From: Psychrobacter sp. WY6
GTDB taxonomy: Bacteria > Pseudomonadota > Gammaproteobacteria > Pseudomonadales > Moraxellaceae
DNA: 64,000 nt
Direction of reading: 5' to 3'
NCBI RefSeq assembly: GCF_018448495.1
Contig: NZ_CP049902.1
Coordinates: forward strand, 2,790,001 to 2,854,000
This document shows positions 17,963 to 27,286 of the stretch, piece after piece. The notes below the pieces were generated by a model that saw only the letters and a list, made by a program, of their open reading frames with translations, did not search any database and had not been told where the DNA came from. Numbering within the stretch: the first letter of the stretch is position 1; every line of letters starts with the position of its first letter. The position numbers and the translations under genes were made by a program.

Positions 17963-18651
17963 CTACTGTTGGTAAGCCTCTTGTGTATCAGTATGAATAC
18001 TACTATTGCTATGAGCACTCTTACTAAAAGTGACATTAGTGGTTATGCCTTGCTTTTCAGCTACATTATGAGGCTCCATTGAAGGTTGCATTGCTGCTAA
18101 ATCAACAGACTGCGCCAATAAATCATGGGCTCTATCATTGGCATGGTACATTACCCGTCGATTGATACGTACGGCAAGGTTATAAACACCACTGCTGGAA
18201 TTGCGACGGCAATACCGAGACCTGTCATAATGAGCGCCTCGCCAACTGGTCCTGCCACTTGTCCAAGTCCTGCTTGCCCACTGGTACCGATATTATGTAA
18301 CGCGTGAAAAATACCCCACACTGTACCAAATAACCCAATAAATGGCGCGATCGCTGCAGTGGTACCTAAAATAGGTAGGCCGCGTTCGCTAGCAAAACGG
18401 TAACGCCCGATATGCTTTAATAATGCTTGCTCAATGACTAATCGATGCATAGCAGCATCAGAGTTAATCACAGCTGAACGCTTCATCTCAACCTGCTGAC
18501 TCAAATCATCAGCAACACAGGCGGCCAATTTTCGGCTTTGTAATATACGAATAATACCAGTTACCCAAGAGAGCACCGATAAGACCAATAGCAAGAAAAA
18601 CAAGCTTTTGGTCACCAAATCGCTGTATTGCCAGTAGCTTGTAAAATTCAT
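17963..18651 (-). pseudogene. exbB: ExbB (MotA/TolQ/ExbB proton channel), single frameshift
   Basis: Three-helix proton-channel subunit of the TonB motor. The first frame (18151-18651) has the N-terminal helix (SLFFLLLVLSVLSWVTGIIR), then GLPILGTTAAIAPFIGLFGT and GTVWGIFHALHNIG, the family core, then GEALIMTGLGIAVAIPAVV. The frame breaks there and resumes as YNLAVRINRRVMYHANDRAH to 17963. TTT where TTTT would restore the frame (VVFYNLAV) points to a homopolymer indel, so the gene may well be intact in the organism. Between tonB and exbD. Confidence 0.85.
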
Positions 18652-18774
18652 ATCAGACTCCTTAATATGTTATGCAATCATATGAGTTTTTTGCGAGTAC
18701 CGCATATCCACTTATCATGAAAAATCATCAGTAATGATGCTCTAAAAATAATAGGCTCGTTAAATAACTAAATT

Positions 18775-19731
18775 TTATGGTGCTGCATAACTGATAGGTA
18801 AAGTTACATTACCCACCACTGGTACGCCATTTTTCGTAAAGGGTTTAAATTTACCAGAAAGTACTTGTTGTTGAGCATCCCTATCGAGTGCGGCGTTGCC
18901 AGAAGATTGCGCTAAGCTCACATTATCTATGCTGCCTTGCTTATTAACTTGTAGTACCAAGACAACTCTAAAGGTTTCCCCTGATCTAGCACCTCGTCTG
19001 GCACGAGCAGGAAAACTAAAACTCGGTGCTGATGCCCAGTTAGCGTTGGTCGCAGTGAAATTGACTGGTGTATTACTTGCAGCAGCAGCTTGTTGATTAG
19101 CTTTCTCACGAGTCGCGGCTTCAGCTTTTGCACGGGCGGCTTGTGCAGCTTTGGCATCGGATACGGCTTGCGCTTCACGATCTGCCTTTGCTTTGGTATC
19201 CGCTGCAGCCTGAGCCTCGCGCATAGCTTTAGCATGCGTTTGTTGATTAGCCTTTTCAGTCTGTGCTGCCAATATTTTACGTTCGTTATCGGCTGCTAAA
19301 GCGCTTGCTTGAGCTGCTGCGTCTGATTCTTGTGATTTTATTGGTTGTTTGATGACAGGCTTGCTCTCTACTATTTTTGTTGTCGTAGTATCTGGCTTAG
19401 TATCAACCTGAGGCTTTGGTTTCTCCTTCCTCACAACTGGTTGCACTGCTTTTTTTGGCTCTGGTTTTGCCTCAGGTACGCTAACAGATTGTGGTTTAGG
19501 CGCTTTAATAGGTTCGACTTCTGCGACTGCCATCACTGGCTCTGCAATTGTCGTAACTTCTGACACCAACTGTATTTCTATAGGCGGTGTTATTTCAAGT
19601 GGCTTAATAGTAATCACAGGGGTTTTGACCATCACCAATACGATTGCTGTCAGCAAATGTAATGCGACAACACAACCCATAACTGTGGATGTTAATTTAA
19701 CTGATGGCATATTGAAACTTGTTGAACCCAT
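18775..19731 (-). CDS. tonB: TonB energy transducer, 318 aa
   Basis: TonB spans the periplasm and passes proton-motive energy to siderophore receptors. Residues 15-35 form the membrane anchor (VMGCVVALHLLTAIVLVMV), followed by a Pro/Lys/Glu-rich stretch (about 55-125), then an Ala/Lys/Gln-rich coiled-coil segment (about 130-220), and the C-terminal TonB domain (ARSGETFRVVLVLQVNKQG, then AALDRDAQQQVLSGKFKPF). The long alanine-rich coil is more TolA-like than in E. coli TonB. A Fur box lies about 50 bp upstream, so iron regulation of tonB-exbB-exbD is expected. Intact. Confidence 0.92.
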   Translation of the reverse strand: MGSTSFNMPSVKLTSTVMGCVVALHLLTAIVLVMVKTPVITIKPLEITPPIEIQLVSEVTTIAEPVMAVAEVEPIKAPKPQSVSVPEAKPEPKKAVQPVVRKEKPKPQVDTKPDTTTTKIVESKPVIKQPIKSQESDAAAQASALAADNERKILAAQTEKANQQTHAKAMREAQAAADTKAKADREAQAVSDAKAAQAARAKAEAATREKANQQAAAASNTPVNFTATNANWASAPSFSFPARARRGARSGETFRVVLVLQVNKQGSIDNVSLAQSSGNAALDRDAQQQVLSGKFKPFTKNGVPVVGNVTLPISYAAP

Positions 19732-19779
19732 AACAGCCTAATAATTTTATTAAACAAAATGTAATAGCAATGTTAATGC

Positions 19780-19799
19780 AAATGATAACTATTATCAAT
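19780..19799 (-). promoter_or_regulatory. Fur box upstream of tonB
   Basis: AAATGATAACTATTATCAAT fits the 19-bp Fur consensus with two mirrored GATAA/TTATC halves. It is 49-68 bp before the tonB start. Confidence 0.8.
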
Positions 19800-19953
19800 A
19801 AATTTAATAACTATCTTTTAAATATTTATTCCCGCTTACAAAGCACCCTCTCTCATCTTCATGTACTCAAGAAGAATTCTTCCTACCACTAAGTCACTAC
19901 TGAAAATTCTCGCTAGAGCTAAATACCTCAGCCTATGAAGCTAAAATCAAAAA

Positions 19954-19979
19954 TGATAATAATTCTCATTATCATTGAT
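19954..19979 (+). promoter_or_regulatory. Fur box upstream of the siderophore-binding protein
   Basis: TGATAATAATTCTCATTATC, continuing ATTGAT, is one of the best Fur matches in the window. It precedes the small ORF at 20021 and the binding-protein gene at 20201. Confidence 0.82.
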
Positions 19980-20020
19980 AAATACTGTTAACTACTTTAT
20001 GATAATCGCTGTTTACTCTT

Positions 20021-20161
20021 TTGAACTTTAAAAAAGTTCAAGTAAGCATTAATCCTGAAGTAGTCAATAGCCTTAAAGACAAATTAAATGGCGAAGAGCG
20101 CCGTTATGAATACTGCTATGCAGCCTCTTTACTAACCATCCCATATTTTGCAGTCATTTGA
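20021..20161 (+). CDS. possible 46-aa ORF or gene fragment
   Basis: From TTG 20021 to TGA 20159-20161 the frame reads LNFKKVQVSINPEVVNSLKD, then KLNGEERRYEYCYAAS and LLTIPYFAVI. The composition looks protein-like rather than random, and the frame begins 40 bp after a Fur box. No obvious ribosome site, and I do not recognise it. It may be the tail of a deleted gene. Confidence 0.3.
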   Translation: MNFKKVQVSINPEVVNSLKDKLNGEERRYEYCYAASLLTIPYFAVI

Positions 20162-20200
20162 TTAATCAACTTTCTATAACTTGTAAATAATGAGTTACCT

Positions 20201-21244
20201 ATGTTTACTAATTTACTCTCTATACCAGTGCCCGTATTCAAACGTCCTTTATTAACAACTATGATGGCAACATTAATAGCTACCGCCAGCTTGACAGGCT
20301 GTACCTCACCCGACTCTAGCGATTCTGAAACTGCAACGATTACAACAGAGAATGAAACGGCAGATACCGTATCGAATGCTACGAATAATGGCGAATCTAC
20401 CACTAGTATAAAAATTGATACTGCAAAAGGTGAGATAAGCTTACCAGTTAATCCGTCACCCATTGCAGTATATGACATGACGTTAATGCAAGATTTAGCG
20501 GCTCTTGAAGTACCTATTCAAGGTATGCCAAGCAATATGTTGTTAGACAATCTGCAAGCAAAAAATCAACCGGAGCCAAAAGAAGTAGGTACATTGTTTG
20601 AACCGAATCTTGAAGCCTTGAATGCACTACAACCACAGGCAATATTGATTGGGAGTCGCACTGCTAAAAAATATGATGAATTAGCAAGTATTGCTCCTAC
20701 TCTTGATATGAGTGTCGATACTGCCGATATTTATGAATCGAGCAAACGTCGCTTGTCTGACTTAGGCGCTTTATTCGGTAAAAGCGAGCAAGCGGCAAAA
20801 CTACAAGGTGACATCGATGGTCTGTTAGCAGAAACCAAAGCTGCCACCAAAGATAAAGGTAAAGGCTTAGTGGTCATGGTCAATGGCAATAAAATGTCCG
20901 TATATGGTACTGAGTCACGCTATGGTTTTATTCATACCGTACTTAATATCCCAATAGCAGATAATCAAATTAAAGATGGTAATCACGGTCAGCCAATCTC
21001 GTTTGAATACATACAAAAAACCAATCCAGACTGGTTATTCGTCGTCGATCGCAGTGCCGCCATTGGTGAAGATGGTGCTGGTGCCAAAGCCGTATTGGAC
21101 AATCCATTGGTCGCGCAAACCAACGCATGGAGTAAGAATCAAGTGGTTTACCTTAGCCCAGACTCATATCTTGCCTTTGGCGGTTATTATCAATGGATGC
21201 AGGATTTGACGACCATTAAAGAGGCTTTTGCTAACGCTAAATAA
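20201..21244 (+). CDS. FatB/YclQ-type siderophore-binding lipoprotein, 347 aa
   Basis: Periplasmic lipoprotein (lipobox SLTGC, Cys34) of the iron-siderophore ABC importer class. After a Ser/Thr-rich linker the two-lobed binding domain begins around residue 70 with SPIAVYDMTLMQDLAALEVPI, then EPNLEALNALQPQAILIGSR, then DLGALFGKSEQAAKLQGDID, ending with the WSKNQVVYLSPDSYLAFGG motif of the FatB/CeuE/YclQ subfamily (petrobactin/catecholate-hydroxamate binding). Intact and Fur-box-preceded. Its permeases (21.4-22.1 kb) are largely deleted and the ATPase is frameshifted, so import through this system is doubtful. Confidence 0.9.
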   Translation: MFTNLLSIPVPVFKRPLLTTMMATLIATASLTGCTSPDSSDSETATITTENETADTVSNATNNGESTTSIKIDTAKGEISLPVNPSPIAVYDMTLMQDLAALEVPIQGMPSNMLLDNLQAKNQPEPKEVGTLFEPNLEALNALQPQAILIGSRTAKKYDELASIAPTLDMSVDTADIYESSKRRLSDLGALFGKSEQAAKLQGDIDGLLAETKAATKDKGKGLVVMVNGNKMSVYGTESRYGFIHTVLNIPIADNQIKDGNHGQPISFEYIQKTNPDWLFVVDRSAAIGEDGAGAKAVLDNPLVAQTNAWSKNQVVYLSPDSYLAFGGYYQWMQDLTTIKEAFANAK

Positions 21245-21260
21245 ATGATGCGTTAAATAA

Positions 21261-21324
21261 GCAATATGCTAAACAAGCAATATGCTAAACAAGCAATATG
21301 CTAAACAAGCAACATGTTAAATAA
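21261..21324 (+). repeat. 16-bp tandem repeat, four units
   Basis: GCAATATGCTAAACAA occurs three times exactly (21261, 21277, 21293) and once with three changes (21309-21324); a partial unit precedes it (21247-21260). It lies 17 bp after the binding-protein stop, before the permease remnant. Confidence 0.9.
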
Positions 21325-21393
21325 GCGTCATTCGTTTTTAGGCAACTGTCATCACTGTCAGTTGCCAACCCTCACTTTAAGCCAGTAGCTGAT

Positions 21394-22088
21394 ATGCCAT
21401 TATTTTCCTCTCGTGCGCAGACCAGCGTCAAAGCCCGCCCTACTTTACCAGCCGCATCAACGAGTTGGCAAAAAAGCGCAAGCCGTGGTCTAAGTTCTAA
21501 AAATCGCCGTGCTTCTATACCGCCGTGGTTAATCAACACGGGCAGCCTCATTATTATGGGGTCTTGTTTCGTAGCTTATCAGCCCTGATTGCCAGATTGA
21601 TCAATCCTGATGATTTCGTCGTCGTGCAATCTGCCAGTTACGCACAATTCAATACAGTCAATCCTCAGCTGCTTGGTATCAGCATTGTTATCTGTGCCAT
21701 TAGCGCACTGTTTATCTGGCGCTGGCGTTATCAATGTGACGTATTGATGCTTGGCAAATCACAAGCCATTAACCTCGGTATCAACTATCAACGCTTGGCA
21801 TTTGGGCTATTAACGGTCATTGCGGTATTGGTCGCCACGGCAACCTCATTGGTCGGTCCAGTGACCTTCTTTGGGCTGTTGGTTTGTGCGCTAACCAATC
21901 GTATCGCTCGGCATATGTATCACAGCGAGCGTCTGATATTGGTCTGTTTGGTGGCGATGATTTGCTTGGTACTCGGTCAGACGATATTTGAGCAACTATT
22001 GGGCATGGCGGGTGTGCTATCGGTCGTCATTGAATTGGCTGGTGGCTTGGTATTCTTAATATTGATTTTTATGACTCAGCGTCGTTAA
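21394..22088 (+). pseudogene. remnant of FatD/FatC-type siderophore permeases
   Basis: From about 21560 to 22088 one frame reads the C-terminal half of a FecCD-type permease: FRSLSALIARLINPDDFVVV, ASYAQFNTVNPQLLGISI, DVLMLGKSQAINLGINYQ, TATSLVGPVTFFGLLVCALT, ending in the last two helices. A normal permease is about 320 aa, so the first 130 or so residues are missing, as is a whole partner permease. The upstream frame (21394-21588) could be the N-terminus of that partner (PPWLINTGSLIIMG), fused by a deletion near 21540. Real gene loss rather than an error. Confidence 0.75.
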
Positions 22089-22189
22089 TACCGCGCTGAT
22101 TTAATAGTCATTGACCTAATAGCCAATCATCTAAAAATCATTGAAATATTGGTAAGAAAATCAGATCCTTTGTAAAAATAAGAATTATT

Positions 22190-22958
22190 ATGATTAAACT
22201 CAATAACATCTCGCACCATATTGGCAAACAGCAAATTCTTCATAACATCACGTTGTCGTACAAGCGCACAAGTGATTGCTCTGATTGGCCCCAATGGGGC
22301 GGGTAAATCTACCTTATTTTCGGTGATGGCACGCTTGCAACCGTTACAGTCGGGACAAGTCAGTTTCGCTGTAGATAATGAGGAACGTGATATTGCTAGC
22401 TGTCATGCGCGAACTTTGTCCAAAACTGTTGCGATGCTTGGGCAAGATAACCACGTACAAGGGCGACTACGCGTGCATGAGCTGCTGATGTTTGGGCGCT
22501 ACCCTTATCATCAAGGGCAACCAACGGCTGATGATCAGCAAAAAGTGCAAGAAATTATCGAACGTTTTGAGCTTGCGCCATTAGCCGAGCGTTTTTTATC
22601 GACACTATCAGGTGGTCAGCGTCAGCGAGTATTGATTGCGATGATTGTTTGCCAAGATACGCCTTACTTATTGCTCGATGAGCCGCTCAATAATTTAGAT
22701 ATGTATCATGCTGGTCGCCTGATGCGTGAGCTGCGCGAATTGAGTCATAGCCAGCAAAAAACCGTGGTCATTGTGCTGCACGATATCAATCAAGCTGCGC
22801 AGTTCGCCGATACCGTGGTCACTATGAAAGAGGGTCAGGTAATGGCTGTCGGTCAACCTGCAGAGGTCATCACCCAAACAACCATGAAGGATCTGTATAA
22901 CGTCGATGTTACCGTACTCAATCATCAAAGTCGCCCAGTGATTGTCGATAGCTTATAA
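22190..22958 (+). pseudogene. siderophore ABC transporter ATPase (FatE/YclP-like), one frameshift
   Basis: Start ATG 22190 (MIKLNNISHHIGKQQILHNI, then TLSY) is normal for the family. The frame slips at about 22258 and resumes as AQVIALIGPNGAGKSTLFSV (Walker A), LSGGQRQRVLIAMIV (signature), PYLLLDEPLNNLDMYH (Walker B), VIVLHDINQAAQFADT (H-loop), ending DVTVLNHQSRPVIVDSL. All motifs are present, so one indel is the sole defect. It would power uptake with the FatB-like protein and the now-truncated permeases. Confidence 0.85.
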
Positions 22959-23153
22959 CCTGCTGTCTAATAAATTAAAAAGATGAATCCATATAAGAAA
23001 TGCTGTTCATAAAATATAGGTAATATTTTAATAGAAATGACTGTTAACTATTTTTTCAACCAAATTCAATTAAGAACTACAAGATGATGGCTATGTGTTA
23101 TCTGTTTTAATGATTGTTTGTAAGATCATAAGTAAGATTGGTTGTACAAATCA

Positions 23154-23185
23154 AAAGGTCTGAACAATTAGTTCAGACCTTTTTG
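23154..23185. terminator. bidirectional terminator
   Basis: AAAAGGTCTGAAC (23154-23166) pairs with GTTCAGACCTTTTT (23172-23185) across AATTA. With A and T tracts on both sides it can end both the ATPase transcript (plus) and the receptor transcript (minus). Confidence 0.88.
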
Positions 23186-23214
23186 CGTCCTAAAGAAAAT
23201 ACTATATCTAAAGA

Positions 23215-25552
23215 TTAGAAATCAAAACTAACATCAAACACATAAGCACGGCCTGGCTCATTAAAGGTTCGAGCACCCGCATTGGTACCCGTGCCTTCGC
23301 GCTTAATTTGCTTATCAAATAGGTTTTTGATCCCTGCTCCAACGGTAACACTGTCGGTTAGATTATAGCGAGTGCTGATATTTGCCAGCGCATAAGGCTT
23401 ACGGTCTAACTTTAAGGTACTCAGTTCATCACCAGTAGTAACCGAAATTTCAGGTGCATCAATGGTGCCATAATAGCTGACGCCTAAGTCGGCATTCCAG
23501 CGAGAGGTAATGTCCCAGTTAACATTGGAATTTACAGTAAATTTAGGAATTAGCGATAGCGGCTCACCCGTATCTTTACGTTCTGAACGCAGATTTCCCG
23601 TAACGTTGGTGTACCAAGAGAGTGCGTCAGTCACTGGAACTGTGACAAAGCCTTCAAGACCTTCAATGATGGCTTCACCTTGGTTCTCCCACTGGAAGAT
23701 AGAACGGTTAGTCGCCGAATCTACTGCTACGCTGGTCTACACCCGCACCAATACGGTTATCATAGGCATTATGATAATACGTCAAGCCCGCATTCAGCCC
23801 TGTGCCATCATCATAGGTAAAAGTCAGCTCTTTGTTCCAAGAAGTTTCATGCTCAAGATCAGGGTTGCCCAGCACTTGACAGCCCCGTTGATCTTCAGGC
23901 ACCCAAGAAGGACAGCCATTACCCTTGGTGTAATAGATGTAGTTAGGATCTAATAAGTAGAGCTCAGGCGCCTTAAAAGCGCGACTAATGCCGGTTTTAA
24001 CTGACCAGTTAGGGCTAAAATCCCACGTGGTATTGATACTTGGTGACCAATTACTCCCTGCTTCACTGTGATAATCAAAACGTAACCCTGGCGTTACATA
24101 CCAGTCTGGAGTGATTTGGTAGTTATCTTCTACATAAGCACCGACGAGGTAAGCATCTGATTTTGGATCACGCTTAGCAGGGTCAGTTTCGACATCGCCG
24201 AAGTCAAAACCATCATCAAAGGTTAAGTCAGACACTAAAGGATTGGTCAGTTTTTCACCACGGAACTCAGCGCCTGCAGTCAACGTATGACGATCAAAGA
24301 ATATATCCCACTCTGACTTGGCGTTTAGTGTGTCATAGGTCGCCTCGTTCCAGTTATAGTCCTCGCCTGCGGCTGGTGGTTTAATTTGACCTTCACCTCC
24401 ACCAGCCGTGCCTTCAGCCAAACGCTCATTATTGGTACGGCTAAACTCTAAATAGCTATTGCTACGGGTATTGTCATAATCACCACGGTGCGTGATGGCA
24501 GCACCATAGCGTCGCATCTTATTGGTAGATTCTCCAGCTAAGGTTTCGACCAAATCATTATTGACATTTTGAAATTGTGAGTCGCCCGCCCAGCGATTAT
24601 CCTGGGTACTATAGTTGACTTCAAAACCTACCGTGTTCATCGCATCCATAGCGTATTCAAAGAGCTGGCGGACATCTATATTCTCTACGCCTTCAACCCC
24701 AGCTGCAATAGAAGCGACTGGTCCGTCACGCCCATCTACAATTTGGGCGTCTTCGGCATTGATATAAGGGTCATCGCCTTCACTGTCGTGGTAACCAAGC
24801 GTAGTACGGAAGGACAGCTTGTCGCTTAAAGAACCAGCCATATTGATATTGGTGCGCCAGTCTTTACCTTCCAAGTCACTCTCTGGGGACTCGTAGTGAC
24901 CAGTGACCGAAAATTCTTTTTTAGTAGGCGCTTTAGTAATGATGTTGACTACCCCGCCCATACTACCAGAACCATAGCGAGCCGCGGCTGGACCACGCAA
25001 TACTTCGATTCGTTCAATAGCGCTCGGCGGCACCCATTGCGAGTCTCCACGGGTATCTTGCTCGCTAGCCCTACCAGGGCGAACGGCATTACGAGAAGTA
25101 ACAGGACGGCCGTCGATTAAAATCAGCGTGTTATTCGGGCCCATACCACGTAGGTCAATCTGGCGCTGATTACCGCGCTGACCAGAAGTAGACGAGCCAG
25201 ATAGGTTAACCCCAGGCATTTTGCGCACGATCTCTGCAATATCATTGGAAATAGAAGCTTTTTTGATAGCCTCTTCACTAATCACTGAAAGCCCAGCTGC
25301 TTGTTCAAGCTCCTCTCTTGCCGCCTTAACAACAATGGTATCTAGCTCAACAGAAGGCATTGTCTGCTGTTCATCAATTTCTTGCGCTGCTATTTGTGGT
25401 ACGTTACGGCTATCTATCTCAGCTGCGAATGCAGTTGTACTCAAAATAGAAGCGATAGCAATGCCAAGCAAAGCTTTGCCAGTCGCTAAGCGTAACGGCT
25501 TTGGTAGGTAAAGAGCATTTATAGAAGCAGAAGAAATTGGTAATGTTGGCAT
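23215..25552 (-). pseudogene. FepA-like TonB-dependent catecholate siderophore receptor, one frameshift
   Basis: Outer-membrane receptor of about 770 aa. It has a signal region (LGIAIASILSTTAFAAEI), a TonB box (VELDTIVVKAAREELEQA), a plug (IVRKMPGVNLSGSSTSGQRG, QIDLRGMGPNNTLILIDGRP, AIERIEVLRGPAAARYGSGS) and a barrel with the VWLQDN-like YVEDNYQITPDWYVTPGLRF. The frame breaks near 23735 (after AYDNRIGAG) and resumes as NRSIFQWENQGEAIIEGLEG, ending ARTFNEPGRAYVFDVSFDF with the terminal Phe needed for barrel assembly. RPVTSRNAVR and the GRGD-like plug are FepA/PfeA/BfnH-type (enterobactin class). One indel only. Confidence 0.88.
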
Positions 25553-25784
25553 AGATGAAAATCCTAGAAATATTTAGTGTTTACCAATACTTTGCAAATT
25601 TTCTGATAGAGCAGATTCGCTATAACATTATGGGTAAGCACTAGAAAAGCATGCAAAAGTGGTTATTTTTTAATGTTATAACAACAGAATAAATGAAGCA
25701 TTGATATCGATAAGACCTTGAAAATAGAGCACGCAAAGAACTGATCGATGCTTATTAATAAAGAGTGCACACTTTAGCAACATT

Positions 25785-25843
25785 ATAAAAATAATGCAAA
25801 TACTAATGATAATAGTTATCATTAGTATTTGCATTATTTTTAT
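25785..25843. promoter_or_regulatory. perfect 59-bp palindrome centred on a Fur box
   Basis: 28-bp arms (25785-25812 and 25816-25843) are exact reverse complements around a TAG centre. The inner 19 bp (AATGATAATAGTTATCATT, 25805-25823) is a near-ideal Fur box. It lies 233 bp upstream of the FepA-like receptor. Only about half the palindrome is explained by Fur binding; the outer arms (TAAAAATAATGCAAATACT) add further symmetric sequence that could bind more Fur dimers or extrude as a cruciform. Confidence 0.88.
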
Positions 25844-26029
25844 GTATACTAAGTCAGTTAACCACTACACCTATCTTCATATCATGTAGCTAAAGTTTCC
25901 CAAATTGAGGTCTACGGATTTGACGGGATAGGTCACTTGTCGCGCCTCTTCTATATTTCTAAAACGCGTATTTCTTAAATAATAAGTGGGGATTTTTTTT
26001 CTAATTTTCTAGAGTTATAGTCATATTTA

Positions 26030-26199
26030 GGGCGTGTCCTCAATTCAATCGATAGTTATCTAAATGGGTTAAAAATGGCTAAACTTTGCCAAACGGCGTC
26101 AAATAGCTTCTTAATATCTCGATATTATCTGCGCTATTTTCCTTGTTTGACTGCAATTTATCTCATTTTTATCGCCATTTTTAAAATGAGGACATGCCC
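26030..26199. mobile_element. MITE copy 1 (170 bp), ends match the IS5-family element
   Basis: Starts GGGCGTGTCCTCAATTCA and ends with the complementary GAGGACATGCCC; TA flanks both sides (26028-26029, 26200-26201). No ORF. About 90% alike to the copy at 57485, and related in reverse orientation to the copy at 30618. Non-autonomous element probably moved by the IS5-type transposase. Confidence 0.9.
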
Positions 26200-26428
26200 T
26201 AGTATTCGTAAGTTTACATCGCATCTACATAATTAAGAGTAATAAGCGTTCTGTTGAAATATATAACGCTAAAATCAACCAGACTAAGGTGCTTGATTTT
26301 TTAGGTATGAAAATTTTTAGGCATGAAAAAGCCAAGACAAGCTTGGCTATTCTCATATATCATAAAGTCACTTGGTTAGCATAAGTTTATCTTGATAATT
26401 TTTACTACATAAATTACCGCTTTAACGA

Positions 26429-27163
26429 TCAAACCCAACCCGCTTCCAAAAGCTGCTCAGTATTACTTATTTTGAATTCATGATATAAATTAAAAAATAC
26501 TGCGGGGTCTTCAATGTTATCGAGCAACTCGCGTTTATTGAGCGCTACAAACATTGCCAGTGCATAAGCCGCACAATGGATAGACTTTTTAGGATTAAAC
26601 TCACGATCCGTAAAGGCTTGATACTGCATAACTTCTTCATGCAAATGCGGGTTTTGCTTTAAGGCATTCACATAGAGCCAGTCATAAAATGTGGTTAATG
26701 GCTCTACGCTCCACTCCATGCCAAAATAATTATAGCCAATCAGTTCACCCGAGGTTATTAAGCGCTCGTCCTTTCTGGCTTGTCTTGGCGGCGCACTTAA
26801 CAAGTCAGTATAGGGACCACCATCCTCAAAAACCATACTGCTTTGAAAGGCATTTTCGACACTGTACTGCTGCCCATCTTGTTCATTTGTTAGCTTCAAG
26901 CTCAATGGACTCAGCGGAAAACTCAATTTATTGCCAGACTTGCTCGATAGCTCAAGGACATGACTAAAGCCATACTTTTTGCGAATGACTTGATGCATAT
27001 CATTGATGGATTTTTTCTTTTGGCGACTGGCAAATCCCACATGCCGCTCAAACCTAACCATGTCTGTTTTTACCAGATTATCACTGTTGGTTCTCGGCAT
27101 AAATACGGGTCTGTGTTCTACAATATCTTGTCTTTGATCCACAGAATTCTGTGTTTGTTGCAT
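26429..27163 (-). CDS. NADAR-domain protein, DarT1-associated antitoxin type, 244 aa
   Basis: NADAR proteins of this subfamily remove ADP-ribose from guanine in DNA and neutralise DarT1 toxins. Matching segments in order: RPVFMPRTNSDNLVKTDMV, GFASRQKKKSINDMHQVI, HVLELSSKSGNKLSFPLSPL, VENAFQSSMVFEDGGPYTDL, RQARKDERLITSGELIGYNY, EPLTTFYDWLYVNALKQN, AFTDREFNPKKSIHCAAYAL. Length and motif order fit the whole family. No DarT1-like ADP-ribosyltransferase is visible in the adjacent genes, so this is an orphan: either a solitary defence/repair enzyme or paired with an unrecognised partner. It is the last of five minus-strand genes. Confidence 0.82.
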   Translation of the reverse strand: MQQTQNSVDQRQDIVEHRPVFMPRTNSDNLVKTDMVRFERHVGFASRQKKKSINDMHQVIRKKYGFSHVLELSSKSGNKLSFPLSPLSLKLTNEQDGQQYSVENAFQSSMVFEDGGPYTDLLSAPPRQARKDERLITSGELIGYNYFGMEWSVEPLTTFYDWLYVNALKQNPHLHEEVMQYQAFTDREFNPKKSIHCAAYALAMFVALNKRELLDNIEDPAVFFNLYHEFKISNTEQLLEAGWV

Positions 27164-27286
27164 AGCAATGTGCCTTATATCAATAGTCTTTTATAGCTGA
27201 TCTTATATAAATATTCTTTTACAACGGCTCTCATAAAAACTGACGTTAAAACGTGTTGTCCTGACATCAATTTTACGGATAGCTAC

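Noticed and set aside
25785..25843. The 59-bp palindrome as an intrinsic terminator
   Set aside because: It is AT-rich throughout without a GC stem, and its core is a Fur site upstream of a receptor, which fits an operator better.
25893..25910. AGTTTCCCAAATTG as another IS256 terminal repeat
   Set aside because: It matches only about 13 bases of the end at 15638 and no second end or transposase fragment is nearby.
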